From the NCBI GenBank assembly GCA_964509335.1, contig CAZDXB010000060.1:1-5046 (forward strand): DNA of 5,046 bases, given 5' to 3'. Both the position numbers and the translations under genes were made by a program. Positions 1 to 5,046 of this stretch are shown here, in pieces. The notes under the pieces were generated by a model. It made no database searches. It saw only the letters and a list, made by a program, of their open reading frames with translations, and was not told the origin of the DNA. Origin of the DNA: CAZDXB01 sp964509335 (GTDB lineage Bacteria > Bacteroidota > Ignavibacteria > Kapaibacteriales > UBA2268). Numbering within the stretch: the stretch's first letter is position 1; each line of letters starts with the position of its first letter.

Positions 1-40
1 AAATAAAGGTAGCGATTAAAAGAGGAATAAAACGTTTCAT
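1..40 (-). CDS. N-terminal fragment of a secreted or membrane protein (signal peptide start), truncated by window edge
   Basis: Reading leftward from the ATG at 40-38, the first 13 codons give MKRFIPLLIATFI and stay open to the window edge. Two basic residues followed by a continuous hydrophobic run is the classic N-region/H-region layout of a Sec signal peptide, or of a first membrane segment. A purine-rich AAGGA ribosome binding site sits about 7 nt upstream, and a good sigma70-like promoter lies about 75 nt upstream on the same strand, so three independent signals support a real start. The rest of the gene is outside the window, so neither the signal cleavage site nor the mature function can be seen. 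It is divergent from the operon that starts at 727. The main alternative is a chance short open frame, which is less likely given the promoter and ribosome binding site. Confidence 0.72.
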   Translation of the reverse strand, partial: MKRFIPLLIATFI

Positions 41-47
41 TTTCTTT

Positions 48-52
48 TCCTT
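48..52 (-). promoter_or_regulatory. Ribosome binding site of the leftward signal-peptide gene
   Basis: On the minus strand the sequence before the ATG reads AAAAGGAAAAGAAA. The AAGGA core lies 7 nt from the start codon, which is good Shine-Dalgarno spacing. It is the main support for choosing this start. Confidence 0.65.
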
Positions 53-116
53 TTTTTTATTGATACAGAACAAATATATATTTTGGTTTTCATTTCGCCA
101 CGCCTTATTGATGATT

Positions 117-145
117 ATTATAAGAAATAATATATAGAATACCAA
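117..145 (-). promoter_or_regulatory. Sigma70-type promoter for the leftward gene
   Basis: On the minus strand a -35 box TTGGTA (plus-strand 145-140) is separated by exactly 17 bp from a perfect -10 box TATAAT (plus-strand 122-117). Transcription would start near 110 and give a leader of about 70 nt before the ATG at 40. The surrounding DNA is very AT-rich, which makes chance TATAAT matches more likely. The combination of a good -35, ideal spacing and a correctly placed gene start is what makes this call credible. Confidence 0.6.
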
Positions 146-288
146 ATACTTTTTGATATTTTTCAAAATATTCGCGTCTTATTAATACAAAAGCCTTTAC
201 TATTGCGTCAATACGAGCGAAATAAATCTTTCCTCAAAGAACGTTTTTTCGTTTTTTGTATCTTATTCTATTGTATAGACAACCTAAA

Positions 289-311
289 GTCCAAAACGTT
301 TCACTTTGGAC
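289..311. repeat. Short inverted repeat, 7-bp arms
   Basis: GTCCAAA (289-295) and TTTGGAC (305-311) are perfect reverse complements around a 9-base spacer that contains ACGTTTC. It lies in AT-rich non-coding DNA and is followed on the plus strand by an A-run rather than a T-run, so it does not look like a terminator for rightward transcription. It could be a protein-binding operator or a chance palindrome. Confidence 0.35.
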
Positions 312-377
312 GAAAAAAATTGAAAATTTTTGCGCGAACGTTTTTCGCCAGAGCTGACGCCCGCCCCGCGTCTTCCG

Positions 378-398
378 CCGACGGCTAAAGCCGGTCGG
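378..398. repeat. GC-rich palindrome D (CCGACGGCT / AGCC-G-GTCGG)
   Basis: CCGACGGCT (378-386) pairs with AGCC (389-392) and GTCGG (394-398), with one bulged G at 393 and a two-base AA centre. This gives nine base pairs. It stands in a GC-rich island that contrasts with the AT-rich DNA to its left. There is no T-run beyond two T's, so terminator function is weak. It looks like one unit of a family of intergenic palindromes together with the three further right. Confidence 0.5.
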
Positions 399-468
399 TT
401 TCAGATAGAATCGGTAGCGAAGGCGCCTCGTTTTCGTAACGGGCTTTACGTCGAGATATTAATATTCA

Positions 469-511
469 CCCCTCTCTAACTCTCCCCGAAATCGGGGAGA
501 GAACTAAGAGG
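469..511. repeat. Palindromic element A with nested arms (REP/MITE-like)
   Basis: The inner arms CTCTCCCCGA (480-489) and TCGGGGAGAG (492-501) are perfect 10-bp reverse complements around AA. An outer pair, CCTCT (471-475) with AGAGG (507-511), extends the structure. The element begins with the 8-mer CCCCTCTC, which recurs at the start of element B about 76 bp downstream. No T-run follows it, and no rightward gene ends upstream of it, so it is not a terminator of anything visible. The best reading is a copy of a dispersed palindromic repeat, though whether it occurs elsewhere in the genome cannot be seen here. Confidence 0.6.
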
Positions 512-544
512 TTAATGTAAACATAGATAAAACAACCAAATAGT

Positions 545-599
545 CCCCTCTCCGTTTACGGAGAGAGATAGGGCGAGGTGGACACCGCCGCGGGAGAGG
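545..599. repeat. Palindromic element B (REP/MITE-like), related to A
   Basis: The inner arms CTCTCCGT (548-555) and ACGGAGAG (558-565) are perfect 8-bp reverse complements. CCTCTCC (547-553) can alternatively pair with GGAGAGG (593-599), so the element can also close as a larger structure. Inside it, GGTG (577-580) faces CACC (583-586). It shares its leading CCCCTCTC with element A, which suggests both derive from one repeat family. The interior has diverged from A. Confidence 0.55.
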
Positions 600-620
600 A
601 CGGAACAAGTATAAATTGTC

Positions 621-644
621 CTCGCCAAATCGGAGTTTGGCGAG
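621..644. repeat. Perfect 9-bp hairpin C in the leader of the amidohydrolase gene
   Basis: CTCGCCAAA (621-629) and TTTGGCGAG (636-644) are perfect reverse complements around a six-base loop, TCGGAG. The hairpin ends 82 bases before the ATG at 727, so it would lie in the mRNA leader if transcription starts upstream. GTCCTC (618-623) overlaps its left arm and could instead pair with GAGGAC (596-601), so two mutually exclusive folds are possible. There is no T-run for intrinsic termination. It may be a dispersed repeat unit or a leader structure affecting mRNA stability. Confidence 0.55.
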
Positions 645-715
645 TAGGATGAAGAGCAAATTGGAAAATTTCCCTATGAATAACGGCGCTTATTTTGCTA
701 TTTTTGCGAAAAAGA

Positions 716-723
716 AAGGAAGG
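716..723 (+). promoter_or_regulatory. Ribosome binding site that fixes the amidohydrolase start at 727
   Basis: The bases just before the ATG read AAAGGAAGGATT. AGGA at 717-720 is 6 nt from the ATG, a strong Shine-Dalgarno match. Upstream in-frame starts (TTG at 616, ATG at 652, ATG at 676) have no comparable site, and the first would translate through hairpin C. Confidence 0.7.
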
Positions 724-726
724 ATT

Positions 727-1869
727 ATGGAAGAAAAAGAAATAGCGGAATTGATACGGCTGAGGAGGTTTCTCCACGCGAACCCGGAAGTCTCTGAAGA
801 CGAGGCGAATACGGCTAATATCATCGCCGGCGAATTGGAGAAAATAGAGCCGGACGAGATAATTAGAAACATTGGCGGCTACGGCGTAGCGGCGGTGTTC
901 GAAGGCGGCGAGCCCGGCAAGACGGTCGCCTTCCGAGCCGAACTGGACGCCCTTCCCATTCCCGAAGCGAATGATTTTGAATATAAAAGCAAAAAGCTCG
1001 GCGTCGGACACAAATGCGGACACGACGGGCATATGACTATATTGGTTGGATTAGCTCGCCGTATTGTTAAAGCGAAGCCGTTTCCGGGCAGGCTCGTATT
1101 AATGTTTCAGCCTGCGGAGGAGACTGCTCAAGGAGCGAAGCAAGTTGTAAAAGACGGGAAGTTCGTCAATTTAAATATCGACAGAATATTTGGGCTCCAC
1201 AACTTGCCAGGGTTCCCTCTCGGCTCGATTATCGCGAGAAAAGGCGCGTTCGCTTCGGCGTCCAAAGGCTTCGCGGCAAGACTGAACGGATTAACCTCGC
1301 ACGCGGGACATCCGGAAAACGGCAGGAGTCCGGTTCTATCGATGACGAGCTTGATTCATTCAATTATGGCGCTTCCGCACACGCAGACGAATTTCAATAA
1401 AGCTAACTCTGTAACAATAATCCACGCGAGACTCGGCGAGATAGCCTTCGGCACCGCTCCCGGCGAAGCGGAAGTTATGGCTACTCTGCGCTCCAACAGC
1501 GACGACGACTTGAACAAAATGGGCGAAGAAGCGGAGCGGTTAACCAAGGGAATTGCCGAGAGCTTCAATCTGAAATATCATTACGACTGGCGCGAGGTAT
1601 TTCCCGTAACGGCAAGCTCGGACGCCGAATACAACATAGCTCTAAAAGCGGCGAATAATCTAAATCGCGAAATCATTCATCCTGAGCATCCTTTCCCGTG
1701 GTCGGAAGATTTCGGCTATTTCACTCAAAAAATCGACGGCGCTTTCTTCGGGTTAGGCTCGGGGGAAGGTCATCCGCAACTGCACAACGACAATTACGAC
1801 TTCCCCGACGAATTGATTGAAAAGGGGATTGATATATTCGAGGAAATATTCAAATTATCGGCGAAATAG
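727..1869 (+). CDS. M20D-family amidohydrolase / N-acyl-amino-acid deacylase
   Basis: A 380-residue di-metal hydrolase of the HipO/AmA/YxeP group, cytoplasmic with no signal peptide. Family members cleave the amide of N-acyl amino acids (N-acetyl, hippurate, N-acetyl-diaminopimelate). Visible motifs: RRFLHANPEVS near residues 13-23, FRAELDALPIPE near 69-80, HKCGHDGH at 95-102, QPAEE at 128-132, GLHNLP at 156-161, a dimerisation-domain SHAGHPENGRSP at 191-202, SEDFGYF at 326-332 and HPQLHNDNYDFPD at 349-361. The five expected metal-site residues are present: C97, H99, E132 (after E131), H158 and H353. The length is normal for the family. I chose ATG 727 over the longer in-frame extension to 616 because of the ribosome binding site, because homologs begin shortly before the RR-LH-NPE motif, and because the extension reads through a palindrome. 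The stop lies 2 nt before the racemase gene. The exact substrate cannot be read from sequence. Confidence 0.93.
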   Translation: MEEKEIAELIRLRRFLHANPEVSEDEANTANIIAGELEKIEPDEIIRNIGGYGVAAVFEGGEPGKTVAFRAELDALPIPEANDFEYKSKKLGVGHKCGHDGHMTILVGLARRIVKAKPFPGRLVLMFQPAEETAQGAKQVVKDGKFVNLNIDRIFGLHNLPGFPLGSIIARKGAFASASKGFAARLNGLTSHAGHPENGRSPVLSMTSLIHSIMALPHTQTNFNKANSVTIIHARLGEIAFGTAPGEAEVMATLRSNSDDDLNKMGEEAERLTKGIAESFNLKYHYDWREVFPVTASSDAEYNIALKAANNLNREIIHPEHPFPWSEDFGYFTQKIDGAFFGLGSGEGHPQLHNDNYDFPDELIEKGIDIFEEIFKLSAK

Positions 1870-1871
1870 AT

Positions 1872-3029
1872 ATGAAACACTCGTCTTACATAGAACTAGA
1901 TAAAAACGCCTTAAAACAGAATATTAAATATCTGAAACAAAGAATAGGCGACGCTAAATTCGCGTCCGTAATAAAAGGGAACGCTTACGGGCATGAAATA
2001 AAAACGTTTCTGCCGATGGCGGAGGAGTGCGGCATAAATTATTTCGCCGTTTCCGACGCCTACGAAGCCGAGTTAGCGTTTAAAGCCAAGAGACCGAAAA
2101 CGCATATAATGATTATGGCGATGATAGATAAATACGAGCTAGAGTGGGCTATTCGGAACGAAATATCCTTTTTCGTTTTCGATATAAACAGATTGAAGAA
2201 CGCAGTAAAAATCGCCAAGGAAGTCAAAAAACCGGCTATAATTCATATCGAGCTTGAAACGGGATTAAATAGAACGGGCTTTGCCGAAAATCAATTAAAC
2301 GAAGTAATTAAAATAATCGAAAATAATCGGAAATATGTTCAAATAGAAGGCATTTGCACCCATTACGCCGGCGCCGAGAGCATAGCTAATTACGTAAGAG
2401 TCGAAAGGCAAAGAAAGAAATTTCACGAAGTAAATATTCGGCTTTACGAGCAAGGCATACGAGCGAAATATAGTCATACGGCTTGCTCCGCCGCCGCGCT
2501 GACTTATCCGGACACAATCATGGATATGGTCAGGCTCGGAATTGCCCAATACGGCTTTTGGCCCAGCAAGGAAACGCGAATGTATAATCTGCTATCCGAC
2601 GACACGACCTTCCAAATCGATCCTTTGAAGAGGATTCTGTCGTGGAAGAGCAGAATTATGACTGTTCAAAAAGTCAAACAGGGGGAATTTGTAAGCTACG
2701 GCAATTCGTTTATGGCGCCCTATAACATGATAATCGCCGTCGTTCCGGTGGGATATTGCCACGGCTACAGCCGCTCGCTAAGCAATTTGGGACAGGTTTT
2801 AATTAGGGGGCAAAAAGCGAATATTGTCGGCATGGTCAATATGAATATGCTATTAACCGACGTAACCGAGATTGAGGGCGCGGCAATCGACGACGAAGTC
2901 GTTTTGATTGGAACGCAAGGCGATTTGACTATTACTGTATCATCGTTTTCAGATTTAGCGAACTACGTAAACTACGAATTGCTGGCGCACCTGCCGGATT
3001 ACATACCAAGACTGATACTGGAGCGGTAA
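1872..3029 (+). CDS. alr: Alanine racemase-type PLP enzyme (variant subfamily)
   Basis: A 385-residue fold-type III racemase, normal length for alanine racemase, which interconverts L- and D-alanine. The N-terminal TIM barrel starts with YIELD (6-10). The PLP lysine is K35 in VIKGNAYGH, with Y39 after it. H164 is in THYAG, H202 and S206 are in SHTACSAAA, and R221 in VRLGIAQYG is the residue that contacts the PLP ring nitrogen. The second catalytic base is Y276 in VSYGNSF. The C-terminal domain keeps Y295/Y299 in GYCHGYSR, M324 and Y368 in VNYELL. Two departures from the Geobacillus-type enzyme stand out: the lysine that is carbamylated there is E127 here (HIELETGLNRTG), and CMD in the substrate-entry loop is NMN (323-325). 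It starts 2 nt after the amidohydrolase stop with no strong ribosome binding site, so it is probably translationally coupled. Racemase activity is likely. Whether alanine is the true substrate is less sure. Confidence 0.9.
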   Translation: MKHSSYIELDKNALKQNIKYLKQRIGDAKFASVIKGNAYGHEIKTFLPMAEECGINYFAVSDAYEAELAFKAKRPKTHIMIMAMIDKYELEWAIRNEISFFVFDINRLKNAVKIAKEVKKPAIIHIELETGLNRTGFAENQLNEVIKIIENNRKYVQIEGICTHYAGAESIANYVRVERQRKKFHEVNIRLYEQGIRAKYSHTACSAAALTYPDTIMDMVRLGIAQYGFWPSKETRMYNLLSDDTTFQIDPLKRILSWKSRIMTVQKVKQGEFVSYGNSFMAPYNMIIAVVPVGYCHGYSRSLSNLGQVLIRGQKANIVGMVNMNMLLTDVTEIEGAAIDDEVVLIGTQGDLTITVSSFSDLANYVNYELLAHLPDYIPRLILER

Positions 3030-3035
3030 ACAAAT

Positions 3036-3944
3036 ATGATGATTGGCAGATACATAAAACAGTTCTTCATAAAGCCGCTGGAGCTGGCGAAGACGAAGGA
3101 TATAGACGTCGGCGGGGTTGAGACGGTCGCCGTTATTTTGGGACCGTATCGAAATTTGACGACTCTTACGGTCGGAATAGCCGCGCTGCATCCCAACTGC
3201 CAAGTCCTCAACCACGCCGGGCAGCGGATACTGCCCTTCAAAAAGCTCAATTTCTTTAAAAACCAGTCCCGCGTTACATTTACGCGATTTCTGAAATACG
3301 CTATTTATAGCTCCGGCGGGGGCAAAAGAGGCGATTACGGCGGCTCGATTACTTATTCCCACGCTTTTACGCGGCCGAAACTTAAAGAGCTTTACCGGGC
3401 GAGATACGGCGATAAATTAGTCAAGGACAATATCAAATGCCTCTTTTGGAAGGAATCGCTTCGAGTTTCGAATTATATAAAGAAAAGACGAATAGACTTA
3501 ATATCGCTGATAGACAAAACGCCGGAGCTGAGATTTATTATGCCCGTTCGCAATCCCTTGGACTGCGCCAAATCGAATCTTAAAACGGGACACGCGCGAT
3601 TTATACGCGGCTTGAACGAACGAGCGGGAATAAAGGAGACCGTCTCGGCTATTCTCGACGAGCATCTTTGGTTTCTTAAACTGAAAGATGAACGCGATAA
3701 AAATTTCTTCTACTTCTTTCAAAACGATTTATCAAAAGACGCGCTTGGGGATTTTGCTTCTTTCCTGCGTATAGAGCCGGACGAGAAATGGCTCGACGAC
3801 GCTATGGCTGTTTACAATTTGAAAAGCTCTTACTCTCATCCGCCGGATTTAATCGAACATTACAAAAGCGAAGTGGAAGCGAAATTCGGCTACTACACTA
3901 AATTCGCCGAGAAATTGTTGGAATTTGCGGAATTATCGAAATAA
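3036..3944 (+). CDS. Divergent PAPS-dependent sulfotransferase-like protein
   Basis: A 302-residue protein resembling sulfotransferases that move sulfate from PAPS onto a hydroxyl or amine of a glycan, lipid or small molecule. The 5'-phosphosulfate-binding loop is recognisable at ILGPYRNLTTLT (34-45). It keeps G36, R39 and the T42-T43 pair, but the usual Ser-Gly between them is Asn-Leu. It is followed by an LHPN-QVLNH segment (51-60) typical of these proteins. The 3'-phosphate-binding motif is FIMPVRNPLDCAKS (167-180), with R172 and S180 in the expected positions. No signal peptide or membrane segment is evident, consistent with a cytosolic PAPS user. Two adjacent ATG codons (3036 and 3039) could start it. 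GGAG at 3020-3023 is somewhat far away (12 nt), and coupling to the racemase stop 6 nt upstream is plausible. Its stop overlaps the next start by one base. The acceptor is unknown. A non-sulfotransferase role for this P-loop-like fold cannot be excluded. Confidence 0.75.
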   Translation: MMIGRYIKQFFIKPLELAKTKDIDVGGVETVAVILGPYRNLTTLTVGIAALHPNCQVLNHAGQRILPFKKLNFFKNQSRVTFTRFLKYAIYSSGGGKRGDYGGSITYSHAFTRPKLKELYRARYGDKLVKDNIKCLFWKESLRVSNYIKKRRIDLISLIDKTPELRFIMPVRNPLDCAKSNLKTGHARFIRGLNERAGIKETVSAILDEHLWFLKLKDERDKNFFYFFQNDLSKDALGDFASFLRIEPDEKWLDDAMAVYNLKSSYSHPPDLIEHYKSEVEAKFGYYTKFAEKLLEFAELSK

Positions 3945-4639
3945 TGGCTTGCCCGCGAAAATATAATAGAAGCGCCGCCTACGGTAAGCTATATCTGAAG
4001 ACCGCTCTCGGCTACAGGGCGAGGAAATTCGGCAATCCGCGAATCAATCATAAATGCAAATTAATATTCGCGCATATACCGAAAACCGCCGGCAACAGCG
4101 TTACGAAAGCCCTAAACAAGCTACCGAAAGAAGGAAAGCCGATGTCGCCGAATATTAGCAAGCACGCAAAAGCGTTCGAAATTAAATATATGCTCGGCGA
4201 AAAAACATGGAACGAATATTTTTCTTTCGCATTTTTGCGCAATCCTTGGGATTTAATGGTATCCAGCTATCATTGGTGGAAGCAAAAGGCGCCGAATATT
4301 ATATATCACCGCCGCAAAGCGCGAAAAGTAACGCGAATGGACTTTGGCGAGTTCGTACGCTCGAAATTCGGCAAATACATGATTAACGAGAGATGCGGCG
4401 AACTTTTCGATTGGATTAGCGAGAACGGCGAAATAATCGTCGATTACGTCGGAAAAGTCGAAACGTTAAACTATGACTGGAAAAAGATATGCAAGAAAAA
4501 CAGCTTGGATTGCGTCGAAATTCCTCATATTAACAAAAGCGAAAGGAAGCCCTATCGCGAATACTACGACGAAGAGACGAAGCGGCTGGTCGCCGAGAGA
4601 TTTCACAAAACAATCGAGCTGTTCGGCTATGAATTTTAA
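3944..4639 (+). CDS. Sulfotransferase, Sulfotransfer_2-like family
   Basis: A 231-residue protein with the full core of the carbohydrate sulfotransferase family 2. The PAPS 5'-phosphosulfate loop is IFAHIPKTAGNSV (41-53) with K47-T48. The 3'-phosphate motif is FAFLRNPWDLMVSSYHWW (95-112) with R99 and S107. A YVG-VETL segment (168-175) follows, and a C-terminal block, HINKSERKPYREYYDEET (195-212), ends in the FGYEF tail usual for the family. Known relatives sulfate glycans, so a sugar in a surface polysaccharide or lipopolysaccharide is the likely acceptor. Its ATG overlaps the TAA of the preceding gene (TAATG), a mark of translational coupling. The short N-terminus is basic without a clear membrane anchor. 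It belongs to a different sulfotransferase branch from its neighbour and is not a tandem duplicate. Confidence 0.9.
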   Translation: MACPRKYNRSAAYGKLYLKTALGYRARKFGNPRINHKCKLIFAHIPKTAGNSVTKALNKLPKEGKPMSPNISKHAKAFEIKYMLGEKTWNEYFSFAFLRNPWDLMVSSYHWWKQKAPNIIYHRRKARKVTRMDFGEFVRSKFGKYMINERCGELFDWISENGEIIVDYVGKVETLNYDWKKICKKNSLDCVEIPHINKSERKPYREYYDEETKRLVAERFHKTIELFGYEF

Positions 4640-4641
4640 GG
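4638..4641 (+). promoter_or_regulatory. Ribosome binding site of the glycosyltransferase gene
   Basis: AAGG overlaps the stop codon of the sulfotransferase gene and lies 7 nt before the ATG at 4649. This supports that start, and continued translation along one transcript. Confidence 0.5.
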
Positions 4642-4648
4642 CGCTACC

Positions 4649-5046
4649 ATGAATATATTAATATTGACATATCAGGGAAGCGTCGCCGGCTCGACTTTTT
4701 CTATATATTATTTGGCGCGGGGGCTGGCGGAAAATGGACATAGAGTATTCGTCGGATGCCGCGAAGGGACTTTGCTTTTCAAGCTACTGCAAGATTGCGA
4801 CGCCGAGGCTGTCGCGATGCCGCTGAAAAAGAAATTCGACAGCGAGTCGATAAAAATCATTAACGACTTAATAGACAAAGAAAACATTGAAATAGTGAAC
4901 GCTCAATCGAGTATTGACAGATATATATCGATTATAATCAGGAAATTTTACCGCAAAAATATAAAGCTGATACACACCCGGCGGCAAATCCCCGACAGCA
5001 GTCTCGGCAAACTGCACGGCAAATTTTACGCTTGGGGCGCGGACGC
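4649..5046 (+). CDS. GT4-type glycosyltransferase, N-terminal part (runs off the right edge)
   Basis: 132 complete codons are visible and remain open at the window edge. The start MNILILTYQGSVAGS is a first beta strand and glycine-containing loop typical of GT-B fold glycosyltransferases. It is followed by YYLARGLAENGHRVFVGC (21-38), the helix and second strand found in nearly all GT4 family members, then IVNAQSSIDRY (88-98) and the LIHTRRQIP stretch (111-119). These match the acceptor-binding N-terminal domain of enzymes that build lipopolysaccharide cores or other surface glycans from nucleotide sugars at the cytoplasmic face of the inner membrane. The nucleotide-sugar-binding C-terminal domain lies outside the window, so donor and completeness cannot be judged. 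It begins 9 nt after the upstream sulfotransferase, with a reasonable ribosome binding site. The HTRRQ-P stretch resembles what I recall from lipopolysaccharide-core-type enzymes, but that recollection is not checked. Confidence 0.85.
   Translation, partial: MNILILTYQGSVAGSTFSIYYLARGLAENGHRVFVGCREGTLLFKLLQDCDAEAVAMPLKKKFDSESIKIINDLIDKENIEIVNAQSSIDRYISIIIRKFYRKNIKLIHTRRQIPDSSLGKLHGKFYAWGAD

Larger units (their letters stand above)
146..726. other. Long intergenic region without a supported gene
   Basis: About 580 bases separate the leftward promoter from the start of the rightward operon. Positions 146-340 are AT-rich with homopolymer T and A runs. Positions 345-460 are abruptly GC-rich, and 378-644 carries several palindromes listed separately. 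Short open frames here (for example a TTG-initiated one at 203-388) lack a ribosome binding site and have an unnatural amino-acid mix. The rightward operon must be transcribed from here or from further upstream, but I find no rightward -35/-10 pair good enough to annotate. TATAAA at 610-615 has no matching -35, and the TTTTCG/GATATT pair near 431-460 is weak. Confidence 0.7.

Noticed and set aside
203..388. Rightward 61-codon open frame starting with TTG
   Set aside because: It has no ribosome binding site, crosses the sharp AT-rich to GC-rich change, ends inside palindrome D, and has a composition (runs of F, K and R, then A/D/S) that does not look like a real protein.
431..466. Rightward promoter (TTTTCG with 18 bp to GATATT, or TAATAT at 460-465)
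   Set aside because: Both boxes match the consensus poorly, and the AT-rich context makes such matches common.
480..501. Intrinsic terminator
   Set aside because: The 10-bp hairpin is strong, but no T-run follows it on either strand and neither flanking gene ends nearby.
469..644. CRISPR array
   Set aside because: The palindromes differ from one another, are unevenly spaced and do not form identical direct repeats with unique spacers.
556..1032. Leftward 158-codon open frame
   Set aside because: It lies mostly antisense to the well-supported amidohydrolase gene and runs into palindrome B. It has no recognisable domain.
2955..3362. Leftward open frames antisense to the racemase end and first sulfotransferase
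   Set aside because: They are shadows of the real rightward genes, with no family motifs and no promoter or ribosome binding site of note.
1854..3943. Similar short strings AATTATCG(GCG)AAATA at the ends of the amidohydrolase and first sulfotransferase genes
   Set aside because: The match is short and both copies encode ordinary C-terminal residues in AT-rich codons. Chance is sufficient.

Overview
This window appears to come from a Gram-negative bacterium. The evidence is a sulfotransferase/glycosyltransferase set of the kind used on surface glycans, plus Shine-Dalgarno-type start sites. Coding DNA is of moderate GC, rich in ATA (Ile), AGA (Arg) and GCG/GCC (Ala) codons, and the intergenic DNA is AT-rich with short GC-rich palindromes. 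No marker gene here fixes the phylum, and I do not assign one.

Left edge (1-145): the first 13 codons of a leftward gene encode a typical signal-peptide start. The gene has its own ribosome binding site and a good sigma70-type promoter (TTGGTA, 17 bp, TATAAT on the minus strand). Most of this gene lies outside the window.

Middle (about 146-726): a long intergenic region with no convincing gene. Its left part is AT-rich. Its right part (378-644) packs four different perfect or near-perfect palindromes, two of which share the 8-mer CCCCTCTC, and resembles a mosaic of REP- or MITE-like elements.

Right (727-5046): five rightward genes, spaced 2, 6, -1 and 9 nt apart, so almost certainly one operon. 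They encode an M20D-family metal-dependent amidohydrolase with all metal ligands, a PLP-dependent alanine racemase of a variant subfamily, a divergent PAPS-dependent sulfotransferase-like protein, a second sulfotransferase of the Sulfotransfer_2 type, and the N-terminal part of a GT4-type glycosyltransferase that runs off the right edge.

The last three genes point to synthesis and sulfation of a lipid- or polysaccharide-linked surface glycan. The first two suggest that an amino acid is freed from an amide and racemised. Their place in the same operon raises the possibility, which is inference only, that a D-amino acid is part of the same glycan or of a linked pathway.
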